Of a DNA stretch of 64,000 bases, positions 25,101-36,521 are shown piece after piece. How positions within the stretch are numbered: the stretch's first letter is position 1; every line of letters starts with the position of its first letter. The notes under the pieces were generated by a model that worked only from the letters and a program-made list of their open reading frames with translations, was not told where the DNA came from and made no database searches. Source of the DNA: Lineus longissimus (Eukaryota; Nemertea; Pilidiophora; Heteronemertea; Lineidae); NCBI RefSeq assembly GCF_910592395.1, contig NC_088324.1, positions 14,408,953 to 14,472,952 of the forward strand, given 5' to 3'. The translations under genes were made by a program, and so were the position numbers.

Positions 25101-25643
25101 TGTATTGGTATGGTCTTTACCTGGAACTGGCAGTGGAGTTTGTCTCAACAAACCTTTGCCAAACCTTGCAATACATTTCTGTCAAATGGCATGAGAAATC
25201 TGTACTGGAGTGCCGGTCAGCTAGATGACATGAAGTCTTATTATCAAATCAAGCTCAGTAGCTGCTGTGTCTTCTGACTTGGTATTGGATTGTTTCATGA
25301 TCGCTCCAGGGCTGTATGGTAGCGCGTCTTTGAAGCCGCAGTAATATCATTGTGACGCCCATAGCCATCACATGGAACTGACAGATAAAAAATTCAGCTT
25401 ATGGTATTAAAATAGCAATATCGCTGTTTGCTTTCGAGCCAACGAAGCTTTGTACTTAGAAGATGCTAAAAAGAAGGTTGAAATCATAACATGCAGGTGG
25501 CGTGAGTTGATTCAGATTGGTTTTTGTCGCAAGTTTTTAAGAGTGTGATTTTTTTTGCCTGGTGTTGTTTTCAACAGATTTTGAAAGAATGGTCAAGCTG
25601 TTTTAAAAGCCAGCATTCTAAAATGGTACAATTATTGCATTGG

Positions 25644-25892
25644 TCTTCTGACACCCAATTCCTTCAACGACTCGATGGACGGATCATAATTTTCCGCGAG
25701 ACTTCCTAACTGCAATAACCTCTCAGGCCACGACTGTCATAATGATTTCTTTCTTTTTGTAACAGCTAAAAGGTCAATTTGCTTCTAAAACATTACTGGC
25801 TACTTCAGTGCTGATCTCTTGATACCCAATACCTCTTCCCTGGCTGAGGGTTAACAAGAATTTTCTGGTTGACTTCCGACGTGCAATAACCT
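25644..25892. repeat. Degraded tandem duplication, period about 171 bp
   Basis: The words cttctgacacccaattcc, ataattttccg and acttcctaactgcaataacc recur as tcttgatacccaatacc, gaattttctgg and acttccgacgtgcaataacc. The tgcaataacc anchors are at 25711 and 25882. Confidence 0.6.
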
Positions 25893-26121
25893 ATTCGTGA
25901 TTGGAGTATTACTCATGCTCGGAGCATTGTTTGCGCCAACCGTGAACGCCGTGCCCTCGGTCCACACTGATGCTAATTGGAGAAAGATATTGCAGATCGA
26001 GAAGATGCTTCCGTTGTCTCACAATAGGGCTGCCGTGACATTGACTCGTGAGATATCGTGAAGCTACCGACAATTCAGAAGGCTAGGCTCATCATCTGGC
26101 TTGACATTGGCTGCTTGGAGG

Positions 26122-26345
26122 AAAAAGTTGTCCTTCCGGCATCTTGGACTGTACATTAACAGTGATGGCATTGGGGAGACGGTGAAGCGCCGATAAGGCC
26201 GGGTACCTGGCAGGCTGGGCAAAGTTGAGTTGACATGACCTGATGGAAAGAAAAACTCAGTGCGGCCGGATTACTGGTCGCACAGACCATATGAAGTGGT
26301 GTGGTACAAGAAAAAGTTCCCGTTCCGCTGTCTGGGATTGAGTCT
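26122..26345. repeat. Degraded tandem duplication, period about 189 bp
   Basis: The block aaaaagttgtccttccggca...cttggactg (26122) recurs as aaaaagttcccgttccgctg...ctgggattg (26311). Weaker relatives (gcttccgttgtct near 26008, gcttccactgtct near 26433) suggest more, older copies. Confidence 0.55.
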
Positions 26346-27090
26346 CCAGGTGTATTGATCATGGGGCGATCTCTGATTGGTATCCGCCATGAGCATTATC
26401 TGTGGCGGGCAGACAGCGGCTAAAGGGAGGTAAAACGTTGCTTCCACTGTCTGTTGTGACTGGAATGATAATAATGATCTGATGAGATATGATGCTTTGG
26501 GCATTTTAGATCGCCAGAACATTAGGAAAATATCTCTTCTTTTCTGAATCACATCTCCATTGAATGAATCGCAAATTGGTTCTTCATTCTTGAAGCCTTT
26601 CTTCTCTCTCATCGCAAATCTTCTGCCTTATCCACAGCAAGAAAAAAATGAAGAGTCCTTCATGAATCTTGTCCATTCATTTTGAATTTCTTACGTTTTG
26701 CATAATTGATGTTCATTCTCAAGCAACTATCTTGTTCATTTTGCAAATTGGTTGTTCATTCTCAAATCACTTCTTAGCAAATTGGTCCTCCATTGTTGAG
26801 TAACCTGTCAAGTGGCTATTGTTCAAATGAAATCTCTTGGGTAGAACTAAATATCTTCAGTCTGTCATTCTGAGTTGCGTGATTTGGGTGATTTCTGCCA
26901 TTCCGGGTTTGTACGCAATTTACCGGCTCATGTTCGTGGACCGGAAAATGTCTGCTCATGAGAGGACTCATAGAATGGTAAGCTTGTCACGGAATGCTCA
27001 TTAGGATGCTTAATTGGACAGAATGCAATACATTACACAATGGGACAGGTTACGAATCCTTTCGTGCTTCATTAACTCACTGTGGTCTTC

Positions 27091-27410
27091 TAATTAGTTG
27101 ATTTACGGGAGAAAAAAACCAAATGTGGGTTTTTATCCTGGCTGATTTTGACATCTCTGGACTGTACTCAGTGCTACCTTAAGCCTTGTCAATAAAGGGC
27201 CAAATTAGACAATTTCAGATTTTTGACCGGTTCTGATACTCGATTAGAGAAGGGTTCATAATTCGGATTAGGGATGTTCCTTAACTAGAATGGCCTCCCC
27301 TTGATTAGAGAGCACTGCCCCTCACGTCGCAGTAATTACACTGCTTCAAATGACGGAATATGTCTGATGAAATTTAATTGTTTTTCCGATCAGATTGCTA
27401 ATTAGTTGAT
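27091..27410. promoter_or_regulatory. TAATTA motif cluster with a palindrome, enhancer-like
   Basis: The word taattagttgat occurs at 27091 and 27399, each holding a TAATTA homeodomain core. Between them is a 16-base palindrome-flanked site, gcagtaattacactgc (27329-27344), and several gattagag words. Such clusters are common in developmental enhancers in long introns, but AT-rich sequence yields them by chance too. Confidence 0.25.
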
Positions 27411-30400
27411 TATCAGGACAGTGAACTCATCACCGGGGATGCAAATTACATCTTGAATCAATATTTGGAGATTTTATTGCAAAATGTCACATTTGGGAAT
27501 GATTCTGATGAAATTCAGATAGAATGTTGAGGCTTAAGGTTTGTGAGTCGGTTTGGTTCACTTTCTATTTTGTAAGCTTTGCTCATTCTCTTTATGAGCC
27601 AACCGCCAAGTATCTAGTTTTGCTCGGCCGTGTTAGTTGGGAATGACCCCAATAAACGTCAGTTACGCTGGTCCAGTGATCAACGGGCAAGTCCAATAAC
27701 TGGAACAACCTATCATCCAATATGGGTAAGTTCAGATACCAGAACAGCCTATTGGTTCCCCAGTTGCATTGGGAATGTGACTCACCTGGTCAAATTAGTG
27801 GCTTGGCTCCCAATCGAATCTATTGTTTCACACCAAGTAGAAAAGAAATTCCTGTACATTTGTGTACGTCATCATGTATAGAATGTACAGCAATGTTTCC
27901 ATACTAAAATTGAAACAGATAAATCTTTTGCTTCACCTCAAATAGATTAGAAAATCCTATCCATTCATCTACATGGTCATGTACAAAAATACACATTCTT
28001 TTCTCTACTGAAATTGAAACCGACATACTCAGTGGTTTGTATTGTTTCAAGGCGGGCCTCGTCCCTTGTATCTCAGCAGCGTTGTGAGTCATTGAGTAAA
28101 AGTGATGCAAAAAACCATTTGTGAGGAGTGTTTTATTATTTTGGAGACATTTCTGAGTTATTGATATAATATTATGACCATTGATGTGCTGTAAGATGGA
28201 GCAGAAGAATGGCATTCAAGTGAGTGGGTAAGGTCACCAAAAATGGTGATATTGCCCGGCAAAAAATAAGTTTTTTTGGATATCATTGCCGTTTATGTCT
28301 TCTTGCTTTGCAATTATGGCTATTGGCAAAATCTTGGGTAGATTTATATCGGAGGATAAAAAAACTTATGTTACCGAACTGAACTTAAGCTTATTTAAGA
28401 TTCTGCATAGCACCCACATGTCTTAGCTCAGCAACGGAAACCAGATTAAACGAGTAACCAGTCTTCCTTGCGGATAGATTATGCAGTGCCCATGCAGCTG
28501 TGTTTGCATAATACATGATCGGTGCATCGATTCCGCACAAGACACGAAAACACGATTATGGAAGAAAGTGAGTTCAGGTTTACAATTGTCCTCTTACAGC
28601 ACAGCTCCGTTCTGCACCGGTGTCACCTTCTTCCGCCGAGGCTGAGCTATGGCCTCATGGGATATCATATTTCAAACTGTGGTAGTGCCATCCTGTGCGA
28701 CCAATAAAATCATCATTAACACGGGGTCGTCGCAAGCGTTGACGTGGCGGGATGACATGGAAGAACTCGATGACAAAACATATGATTTAACTCCATTGTC
28801 TTGTCGATCTGAAATTGCACAGATTTTTTTCACTGAGCAATGGTAATCTTTTTAAGATGTCAATCGTCGTGTCCTTGTCGCCATAATCATTTGATTCTGT
28901 TAAATCTTTGAATTCTTAAAAGGTCGAGGTATTCGGATTTCGGTCTCTCGAGAGTTCATGTCAGATGTCATTAGGGATTGAGTAGAAAGAATCTTTGTAA
29001 TGCGACACGCTAAAACCTCCTTTGTTTTTCTGCCGGATGTCTTGAATGAACTTCCTTGCGTGGAGTTTTTTTTGTGTCTTATGCTGATATGCGGTGAGAC
29101 ATGCATGAGGTTGATGATGAATGAAGTATGCCCATTGAAACCTTCTTGGAACGACAGATCACCATTTTCACAGATTGGTAATCTAATTGTTTTGAAAATC
29201 ATAAACGAATTCATGAACAACCTCCATCTTCTAGTTCAGCTTGAGATAATAACCAAGTTGGTAGCAAAGGCTTCGAAAACTACTTCGAAAAGAAGAGAAA
29301 GATCCAACTACCATTTCTTTGTATCGAGGGATTGATATGCTTGCCTGGCAAATGATCTTAGCATTATCGGATAATGCACGCTAAAATATATTGTAACAAC
29401 GATTGATTCTCACTGCAAAAACCGATGACAACCTCAGAAACCCGACCAGCTCTCTAAAATGCTAAAGGATACTGAATTACATGTGCTATTCTTAGACATG
29501 CTAAGGTCAGGCTAGCTCTGATACCTTACCACTCTGTGCTCAGGTTTAAGGTGGTCCTTAAAAAATGGTTCAGTAATTGCACACAGCTTGTATGTTTCGG
29601 GCTGGTGCTCCATTTTCAGGTGGAGAGGTTCACTGAATATCCCATGCGCATTCAGCTTTTAGAAGTTTCAGAGGTTGTTCAATGCTGAGAAAATAGATTT
29701 TCTCCAGAAGTGAACAAAAGCTAAAGAAGTGCAAGTGAATATTGTCTTTTGAGATGGGGACCACGGGAGACGAAGTATCCAGGCACGAATTATCCTCATT
29801 TTCTGGGTACAAATTAGCTGACTACTAGATCATGTTTCCAATAATTCTCACTCTCTCTCAAAAATATATTGGAATTTTACTCTAGTGATAAGCGCCATTC
29901 AGACTCCTTCAATGGGGTAAGAATGCTAGAAGTTACTCTACTTTACGTTTAATGTGAGCAGTTCGACAATAAATATTCGAAAATGACATGACAAGGAGAA
30001 TGTTAGCATTGTAACATGAGTCACGTTTCAGCGGTGTTAGTCCCCACTTAAAACACAATCATAACACGAAGCTGCAGAAACTTTACAATTCAAATCGTGG
30101 TGATTAGAAAAGGGATTAAGAATGCAGATTTCCGCCCCAATCAAGCATTCATCATCTAACTTATCAAAAGTTTGGCCTTCTCCTCTGTACATTGTGTACA
30201 CAACAATGTATATGAATGCACAGACAAAAACACTCAAATTGACTTGAGATCTATTTGAACAGAAACATGCAGTATCTTGTAAGATTTTTTTTCGAGTTGT
30301 TTAATTGATTTTGCAGAATCTGAACATGATTTTCACCTTTGGTGACACAGGATTATTAACTTGAATTATGGGTAAAAAACAGGCGCTAATTGAAATACGG

Positions 30401-31319
30401 ATCTCGAGTGATGTTTCTCGATGAATATTAATGAGGAAGAGATGAGGTTTGGCTTCCGCAAGATGATAAATGAGGCTGGATTAAAAAAAGATTCGGGGAA
30501 GAATAGTTGGCAGAATTGTGCGTAGCCCTATTGAATACTCAGAAGCATCCTATTATTTAGTCATTGGTTGTAATAGTGCTTCGTAATGAAAACTTGAGCT
30601 TGGCAAAGCTAAGAATAATTGGTCAAAATTCATACAGTGTCATCTTTTTGACGCCAATAATACACAACACGACAACCGTCGTCACAGAACCAAATGCATG
30701 TTCCAAGGAATTATGGAACACAACGGCTTCTCGGATTAGTGCAGCTTCGACAACATTGTCCGGCTATTGGCGGGGAGGAGCCGCTGTGCTGAAGACAAAA
30801 AGATTGTTCTTGTCGCCATTCATTAGATTAATTTGTTGCCGTGACTCAGGCAATAAGCACCTTCTGATGGCTTTTTAAGGCATCGTTTTGACGGACATCA
30901 TGTGAAGCATTGTCGCTATCGCAGATAGCATGTTCTTGTGTTGTTTTATTATCATGCAGCGGTGACCCGAGTCATTCATAGTTGGACAGCTTCCGTCTTT
31001 GAAAAGGTAAAAGGGAAAGAAATGTTTTTACGTTTGTTTGACCACAACCATTGTCTTGCATAAGCTTGCGGCAGTGATCTCCACTGAAACATAAGTAATA
31101 ACCAGCAAATAGTTTTGATGAATCAATCAGTGCAGAATGGCTGCAATGGTAGTCTTATGGCCGACAGGTTGACCATCTTGGACTACGTGATTGGTCAAAT
31201 TTACCTCTGGCGGAATAAGGAAAACGTAGTAATTGTCTTCTGATGAGTGAATTGAGGTGCACTATGGGTAATAATTGCTCCCTGGAAGACATCTCATTTG
31301 TATCACCTGTCTCGAGATT

Positions 31320-31590
31320 CTAGTCTGTTGATCCTGTCTCCCATGCTCCACAGATCAGGAGACAAGACAATCACAGTGCTCCCTCAACCATGAGCGGAGA
31401 TTTCCATACTCTTCTAGCTGTTGTCCATGTTTAACCCTTCATGAGGTAGACATCCCGTATTTTGGGTTAGTAGGAATCCAGGCTGGAGCTCTCCTGTCCT
31501 GATCTTGTCTCTGCCATACTCTGCAGATCTCGAGATGAGACAATCACAGTGCTTCCTAAACCATAAATCTTCATACCCTCCAGCTCACCT
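31320..31590. repeat. Degraded tandem duplication, period about 173 bp
   Basis: A gacaatcacagtgct block with upstream atcctgtctc...cagatc and downstream ccat...cttc is present at 31366 and 31539. Confidence 0.65.
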
Positions 31591-33789
31591 CACCATACTG
31601 ATATGCAATCCAATTTCAGTTGAAATGAACCAGTATCATGCTCTTTCAGTGAGTTGAACCTGCATGGTGTAAAATGCTAACATCATCTTCGTCTGCGCGT
31701 TCACTCCAAACACACCGTACAATGATGGAATGCCAATTGTACCAGAACCAGATCCTTGTACGATTACAGCAGCCAATAGATAGCCACTTGACTGGCGGCA
31801 CTCGTCAAGATGACTGGACAACTCGCAATCACAATGGGAATCTCCGACAACAAAAGACCAATCGTCATTTGTCATTTAGTTATCTCCAGCAGCGATGATG
31901 ATCTCTATCATTTGATGCAAAATTGCTTGAAAAAGCTATTATTGTGGTATGAATCATATTGGAGAGTCTTCAGGATTGGTGTTTACCTTCTCAATCTATT
32001 AGAACTTAATATTGTTTTGAGTGATCAATTTTGAGAGTGACTTGATTTCGTCTGTTCTAGTCTAAAATGAAAGGAGTTAACAATGTGTTATACACAGCGT
32101 GATGTACAAGTCATTCATGTTTGCCGTGGCGGAACTACAAGCAAAAATCGTGAACCTGAAACACTGTTTATTGAGAAACATTTGTCTAGTGGCGCTTAAA
32201 CCATTCTTCAATGATTAGTAAATAATGGAGTGTCATTTGAAAGTTAAAATTGTAAATCTGTCAGATTAGATACATGATGAAGATATCCTGTATTGGTGAT
32301 ACTAAGGAAGTGCACTCCCACATGACAAATAAAATTCTGCTATAATTGTGAAGCAATATGACAGGGCACTATTGGATATTTGTCAAAGATGACAGTATCT
32401 GATAATACAGGCCACATATAAGAAGACTTCCAAATCATCCGAAAACAAATCACAGATCCATGCATACCAAATCAGCGGAACCCAAGGTACACATATCCAG
32501 TTACAACAGCGGGATGGATATCTTGTCCTCTGCGGCCTAGAGGCTTCTCCAACCCTCCTGGCCTGGCTGATAATTTCTTAAGAAAATAGCCAATGTTGGC
32601 ATAGCTCTTGATGCAGCAAGCCCTCAGACATTGGTGGCTCTGTCCAAACATCAGACATCATATCAAGTTCATCTCACATTATGTTCTCTATGCATTGGGA
32701 CTGCTTTCTTGTACATTATGTACGCGTGAAGTTGTCAAACTTATGGTGAAGCATTCAGAGTTTTTACTTGTCCGATTTCAAGGTGCTTATGCTTGCAACG
32801 CATTCTTCTGAGGGAGAACAACTTGATTTTGGAACAATAGGTTGCTTATCTATTGGAAAATCGAAATTGTTGCAGAAGTCGGGAAAGGCAATAATTGAAA
32901 GAATTGCTGTTGTATCATCCACTGTTGTATCCTTATCAATGCCAACATTTTCTTGGCGTTATCAACATATGCAGTTGTCACTTGAAAGTACATGTATGTC
33001 CACTGATACTGAAAGATAAGTCGGACCACTTTCTCCCTTCCTGTTACGACACAGGTGACAATCTTCCTTAACCAATTTGCCCTAGATTGCCAAGAATGAC
33101 GCCTATATCAAAAACAATAGACCCCCTCTGTCAAGAATTTGCACTAAAGATGTGATTGTTGATAAGATAGCATGATTTGTATATCTGTACTCGAAAACCC
33201 TGCATTATCATAAGAAGAGCAGTTATCGTGTCAAAACTCAAGATATGGAGGCCAGTTATGCGAGAAATCATAACCCTCCACCCAGATCATAGTTTGAGTC
33301 ATCATTGGAGGATTCTATCACAGATTCTTTTATGACACTAATTGGCAATTACGGTTGTACCAGTTGTTTGTCATAGTAGAAGCCTGTCATTGCGGCTCAA
33401 TGATGATTCAATGGGCAGCGAGGGGAAATGCCATGACTTGGAATCACACCTTGAATAATGTACAATTATCAGTTTACACACTCGAGTATCATTATGTGTA
33501 TGTTGCTCAGAGTGTGACTGTATATCATTCCCCAAGAGGGACCAGATCTCAAGAGCAGTTATAAGATGAGTGATGGTGAAGTGGAGAAGATGTCTGTCTG
33601 TTATGGCTGCAAGGAGAGATCACGTTCCCTCCCCATCACATCTGCCACAGTTAAGGTATTCTCTGTCACATCTCGTTCTTCACAGTCTCTTCTCTACAAG
33701 GAGGAGTAGGGGGTGTATTGGGTCATATGCCTCATTCGCAATCCTTCTTCCTTTTATCATAGTTTTGCTATTGTCATCCAAATCTCATG

Positions 33790-33861
33790 ATGTTTCACCC
33801 TTTGTCTTTCCAGGTAAGTACCTTTACCCTCTGCTGATTAGTGAGTTACTGGGTGGTGAGT
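33790..33861 (+). other. Recursive (ratchet) splice site 2 with RS-exon
   Basis: A pyrimidine tract (tgtttcaccctttgtctttcc) ends in AG at 33812-33813, directly abutting GTAAGTACC at 33814, the same nine bases that follow ratchet site 1. A downstream donor, GGGTG|GTGAGT, lies at 33856 and would define a 42-base RS-exon (33814-33855). An earlier GTGAGT at 33841 is an alternative. The site is 16.3 kb from ratchet site 1, on the same strand. Two such junctions with matching architecture in one exon-poor window make chance less likely. Confidence 0.6.
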
Positions 33862-35700
33862 AAAAATCCCAAAACTGAGGTGAACTACCAAGAATTTGAT
33901 TGGAAGAAAAGTTGCCAGAAGTCTGCCAGTGGAGCTGCATGTGGTTAAAGCTATGCCAACATTTCCAAGTTTGCCAAGTTGCTCAAACTATATATGGAGA
34001 TCTTTGATGACTTCCTTACACATAAAAGTTTCATTTGTTAGTGACGTCTTGTCCCTTTTCATGACTTTTACTGACGTCTTTTAACAGAATATGTCTCAGA
34101 AGCATCCTTGAGTATGTAGACTATGTATGTATGGTTTGTTTCACAATAAAGAATACAGACTTTCAATAACTTCTAAATAAGACTCAGAACTGCTCCTGTT
34201 GAAAGCGAGATGAGGCACCATCTTAAAACCTGGACTAACAACCCTGGAATTCACTCATTGTCGAATGACATATTCCTGAAAACAGGACATCTTGAGACCC
34301 AGGTACCAAATCTCTCCCCATTGTGACCATTAGTTGCCAATTCTCGCTTGTCAGTCCTGAGTGCTTTCTGTCATGTCATCCTAATTTGTCTCCCTTGTAC
34401 ATTCCTTAGTTGCCATGCCCACTAGAAGCCTCTAGATTTTTTCACCCATTAGTTCAAGAATTGAATCAGTGTCATGGTGACATGCCTGAAGGCTAAAGTG
34501 TCCTATAATAGTATTAGTGTGTTCGCGCCCTCGGGCGGTAAGATGCGACATGAGGAACCCGTGTCTGGAGATGGCCTCAAGGGCCAGAAGTGGAATCTTG
34601 GCGCAGAATGAGGTGTTTTATTGTGTCCTGGTTATCGAATAATGGACTTTGGAAATGGTTGATGGCAAGTCAGAGTTCTTGATGAGTCCATTTGTTCAAG
34701 GAGTTAACTTCTGTGAACAAAGAAATGTTCGTAATAAATAAATAAACGAGTATTCCAATACTTGTGGTTGTTTTATCAAAAATTTGTAAACTATCTTCCT
34801 GTTACTTATAAAGAAAACAGCCTTAGATATTGCCTGCTATTCTTTGATAACAAGAGCAGAATAACAATATCGTCCAACGTGGTTGTCCCCGAGGAAGTCG
34901 CACAAGAAAAAGTGATGTCTAAGAAAATATTATTCAGTATGAAATCGCTGATTACCACCATCGGAACCACCTAACCATCAAATTACCTTCAAGATTGCCA
35001 ACAACCTTTGTGAGGAAAAGGTCAGCGTAGATTTATGTGCATTATTCTGCCCACAATCCATCATAATCAGTCATAGGTAATCACAACCGGCAAGAATTCT
35101 CCAAACGCGTTTCTTTTATGTCCGTGGTGCCCTTCTTCATATTCCGGGGAGCATCTAGGTATGGGGAGCTGTGATTACGGGCCAGGAACGCAGAGGTAGA
35201 GAACCTTGATTACAGACTGTGCGGAGAGATTGATTGCGTACCCAAGGGGTCCGGGTGAATTACATGGCGCTTTTTGTGTTGAATTGGATTTCGAGTGATT
35301 CTTTCCTTGTCAGGTTTCACTTTAAAACTAGTCTAGATCTTGATGTTGTCGCATTTTTTATTCATGACTCAAGTTTCGTCATCTTGCGTCTCAGTCCCTG
35401 TTCCTGTCGATCACCAACGTATGAGATGGGAACATTTAGGACTCTTCTAGAATCCAGTTTTTGCTTCCCAGTCCTGTTCCTCTCGATCACCAATGTCATG
35501 TCAGCTTTTGCCACCAACAAGGAATTGTCATGACATGTCGCCAATTCCTAACGAGAAAAATTGCGCATTCTCTGACCCTTCATTTTCTCACGGTTGGGTA
35601 ATCGCTAATCTCAGAGTGAAAATGACCATCCGTGTCATTTCTTTTAATGAGGGGAATTAGAAGGAACATGCATCTCATGAGCTCACATTTGGCTCAAAAT
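33862..35700. other. Non-coding stretch
   Basis: Nothing supportable is seen beyond scattered AATAAA words (34148, 34737) without an associated 3' exon. A small local duplication (gttcctgtcgatcaccaa / gttcctctcgatcaccaa) is at about 35400 and 35476. Confidence 0.5.
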
Positions 35701-35760
35701 GAGTAATCCTGGACAAAACATGATGATCGGGATTTCCTGGGCTTAATCTGTTGTAAGAGA

Positions 35761-36015
35761 TCAGATGATCGGAGTCATTGACAGGGAAATTGGTCCTTTT
35801 CCTCAAAATCAAACTTTCTCTGTCAATACTGAGAGTGGCAAAGTCTTTTCTTTTGGGTTATTTCTGCAAAAGAAGGGCGGGAACCTTTGGGCAGCAAAGG
35901 CAGTCTTGCGCCAATAAGACGGTGACATCAGATGATCGGAGTCGTGGGCAGGGAACTGTGGTCCATTTCATCCAATTCCACACTTCTTTGTTGATACTAA
36001 GATTGCTGTTGTCTC
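35761..36015. repeat. Degraded tandem duplication, period 167 bp
   Basis: The block tcagatgatcggagtc, followed by gggaa, a ggtcc word and a ctt(t)ctttgt..atact word, occurs at 35761 and 35928. Confidence 0.7.
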
Positions 36016-36478
36016 TTAGAATAATCAGAGGCAGGCACTTTTGTGGCAGAAAGAAGTTCTTTCTCTTACATTTGTTTCTTTAACCATTTGCCTAGGCAAT
36101 GTCAGATGAGACCACAATCAGGAACTATTTCGTGTGATGATGGACAGACTCGAAGGAGCATGTTCCTGTCACCAGGACTGTTGACATGGTCACCCAGCAC
36201 TTATCATAACAAGCAAACAGATGCCTTTTTTGCCTTGATGGGAAGTTTGCTCATTCAGACGTATCAGGGTGCCAAAACCCAGCTTTCTGGACTTCCATCT
36301 CTTCCACTCTAGACCATTAACGATTACTTGAATCAACCTGAGTAATGGTCAGTTCGTCTTCCAGCTGATTAGTGCAAGACTGAAGTTCGCACGTCCCAAG
36401 TGTAACCTCTGAGGCTACGCATGGCATGCAATATTTCATTTGGTGACACATACAATTTTTTCCCTCTCCCGCACGAAG

Positions 36479-36521
36479 TGCTAATATTTTAATGGCCAGT
36501 TATTTGTCGGTACATGGAGAG
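36479..36521 (+). CDS. Weak exon candidate, alternative start MASYLSVHGE
   Basis: A pyrimidine tract (tttttccctctcccgcacgaag) precedes 43 bases containing ATG at 36492 and ten codons, MASYLSVHGE. These end at a consensus GAG|GTGAGT donor. Joined in phase 0 to the exon ending at 2572 it would hit a stop at once, so it could only be an alternative first coding exon. No family is recognised. Confidence 0.18.

Larger units (their letters stand above)
17801..25640. other. Non-coding stretch, second intron segment
   Basis: No convincing gene on either strand. Items seen: a 22-base repeat at 19581-19632, an 11-base C run at 20374-20384, (TTGAA)n at 22174-22191 next to a doubled ccccctgagg, and a CpG-leaning patch at about 22610-22740 holding an accaatca box and gacgacgtcaa. 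Long stretches between 19.8 and 24 kb are AT-rich without further structure. Confidence 0.5.
26346..33789. other. Non-coding stretch
   Basis: No supportable gene. A GTAAGT donor near 27725 follows an open 35-codon frame but has no good acceptor and would interrupt the inferred intron. Listed separately are an AT-core motif cluster at 27091-27410 and a duplication at 31366-31560. The minus frame at 27904-28215 and the plus/minus pair at 28900-29335 lack coding signs. Confidence 0.5.
2573..33813 (+). other. Inferred long intron, first two ratchet segments
   Basis: From the GTGAGT donor at 2573 to the second recursive-splice-like junction at 33813|33814 there is no convincing plus-strand coding exon. 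The two AG|GTAAGT junctions divide this into segments of about 14.9 and 16.3 kb. This is an inference from splice signals only. The intron could begin elsewhere, or the sites could belong to a different transcript. Weak exon candidates inside it (7520-7650) would contradict a single uninterrupted intron if confirmed. Confidence 0.4.

Noticed and set aside
27618-27724. Open frame before a GTAAGT donor (VLVGNDPNKRQLRW)
   Set aside because: No usable acceptor; the nearest AG has no pyrimidine tract, and an exon here would break the inferred ratchet intron.
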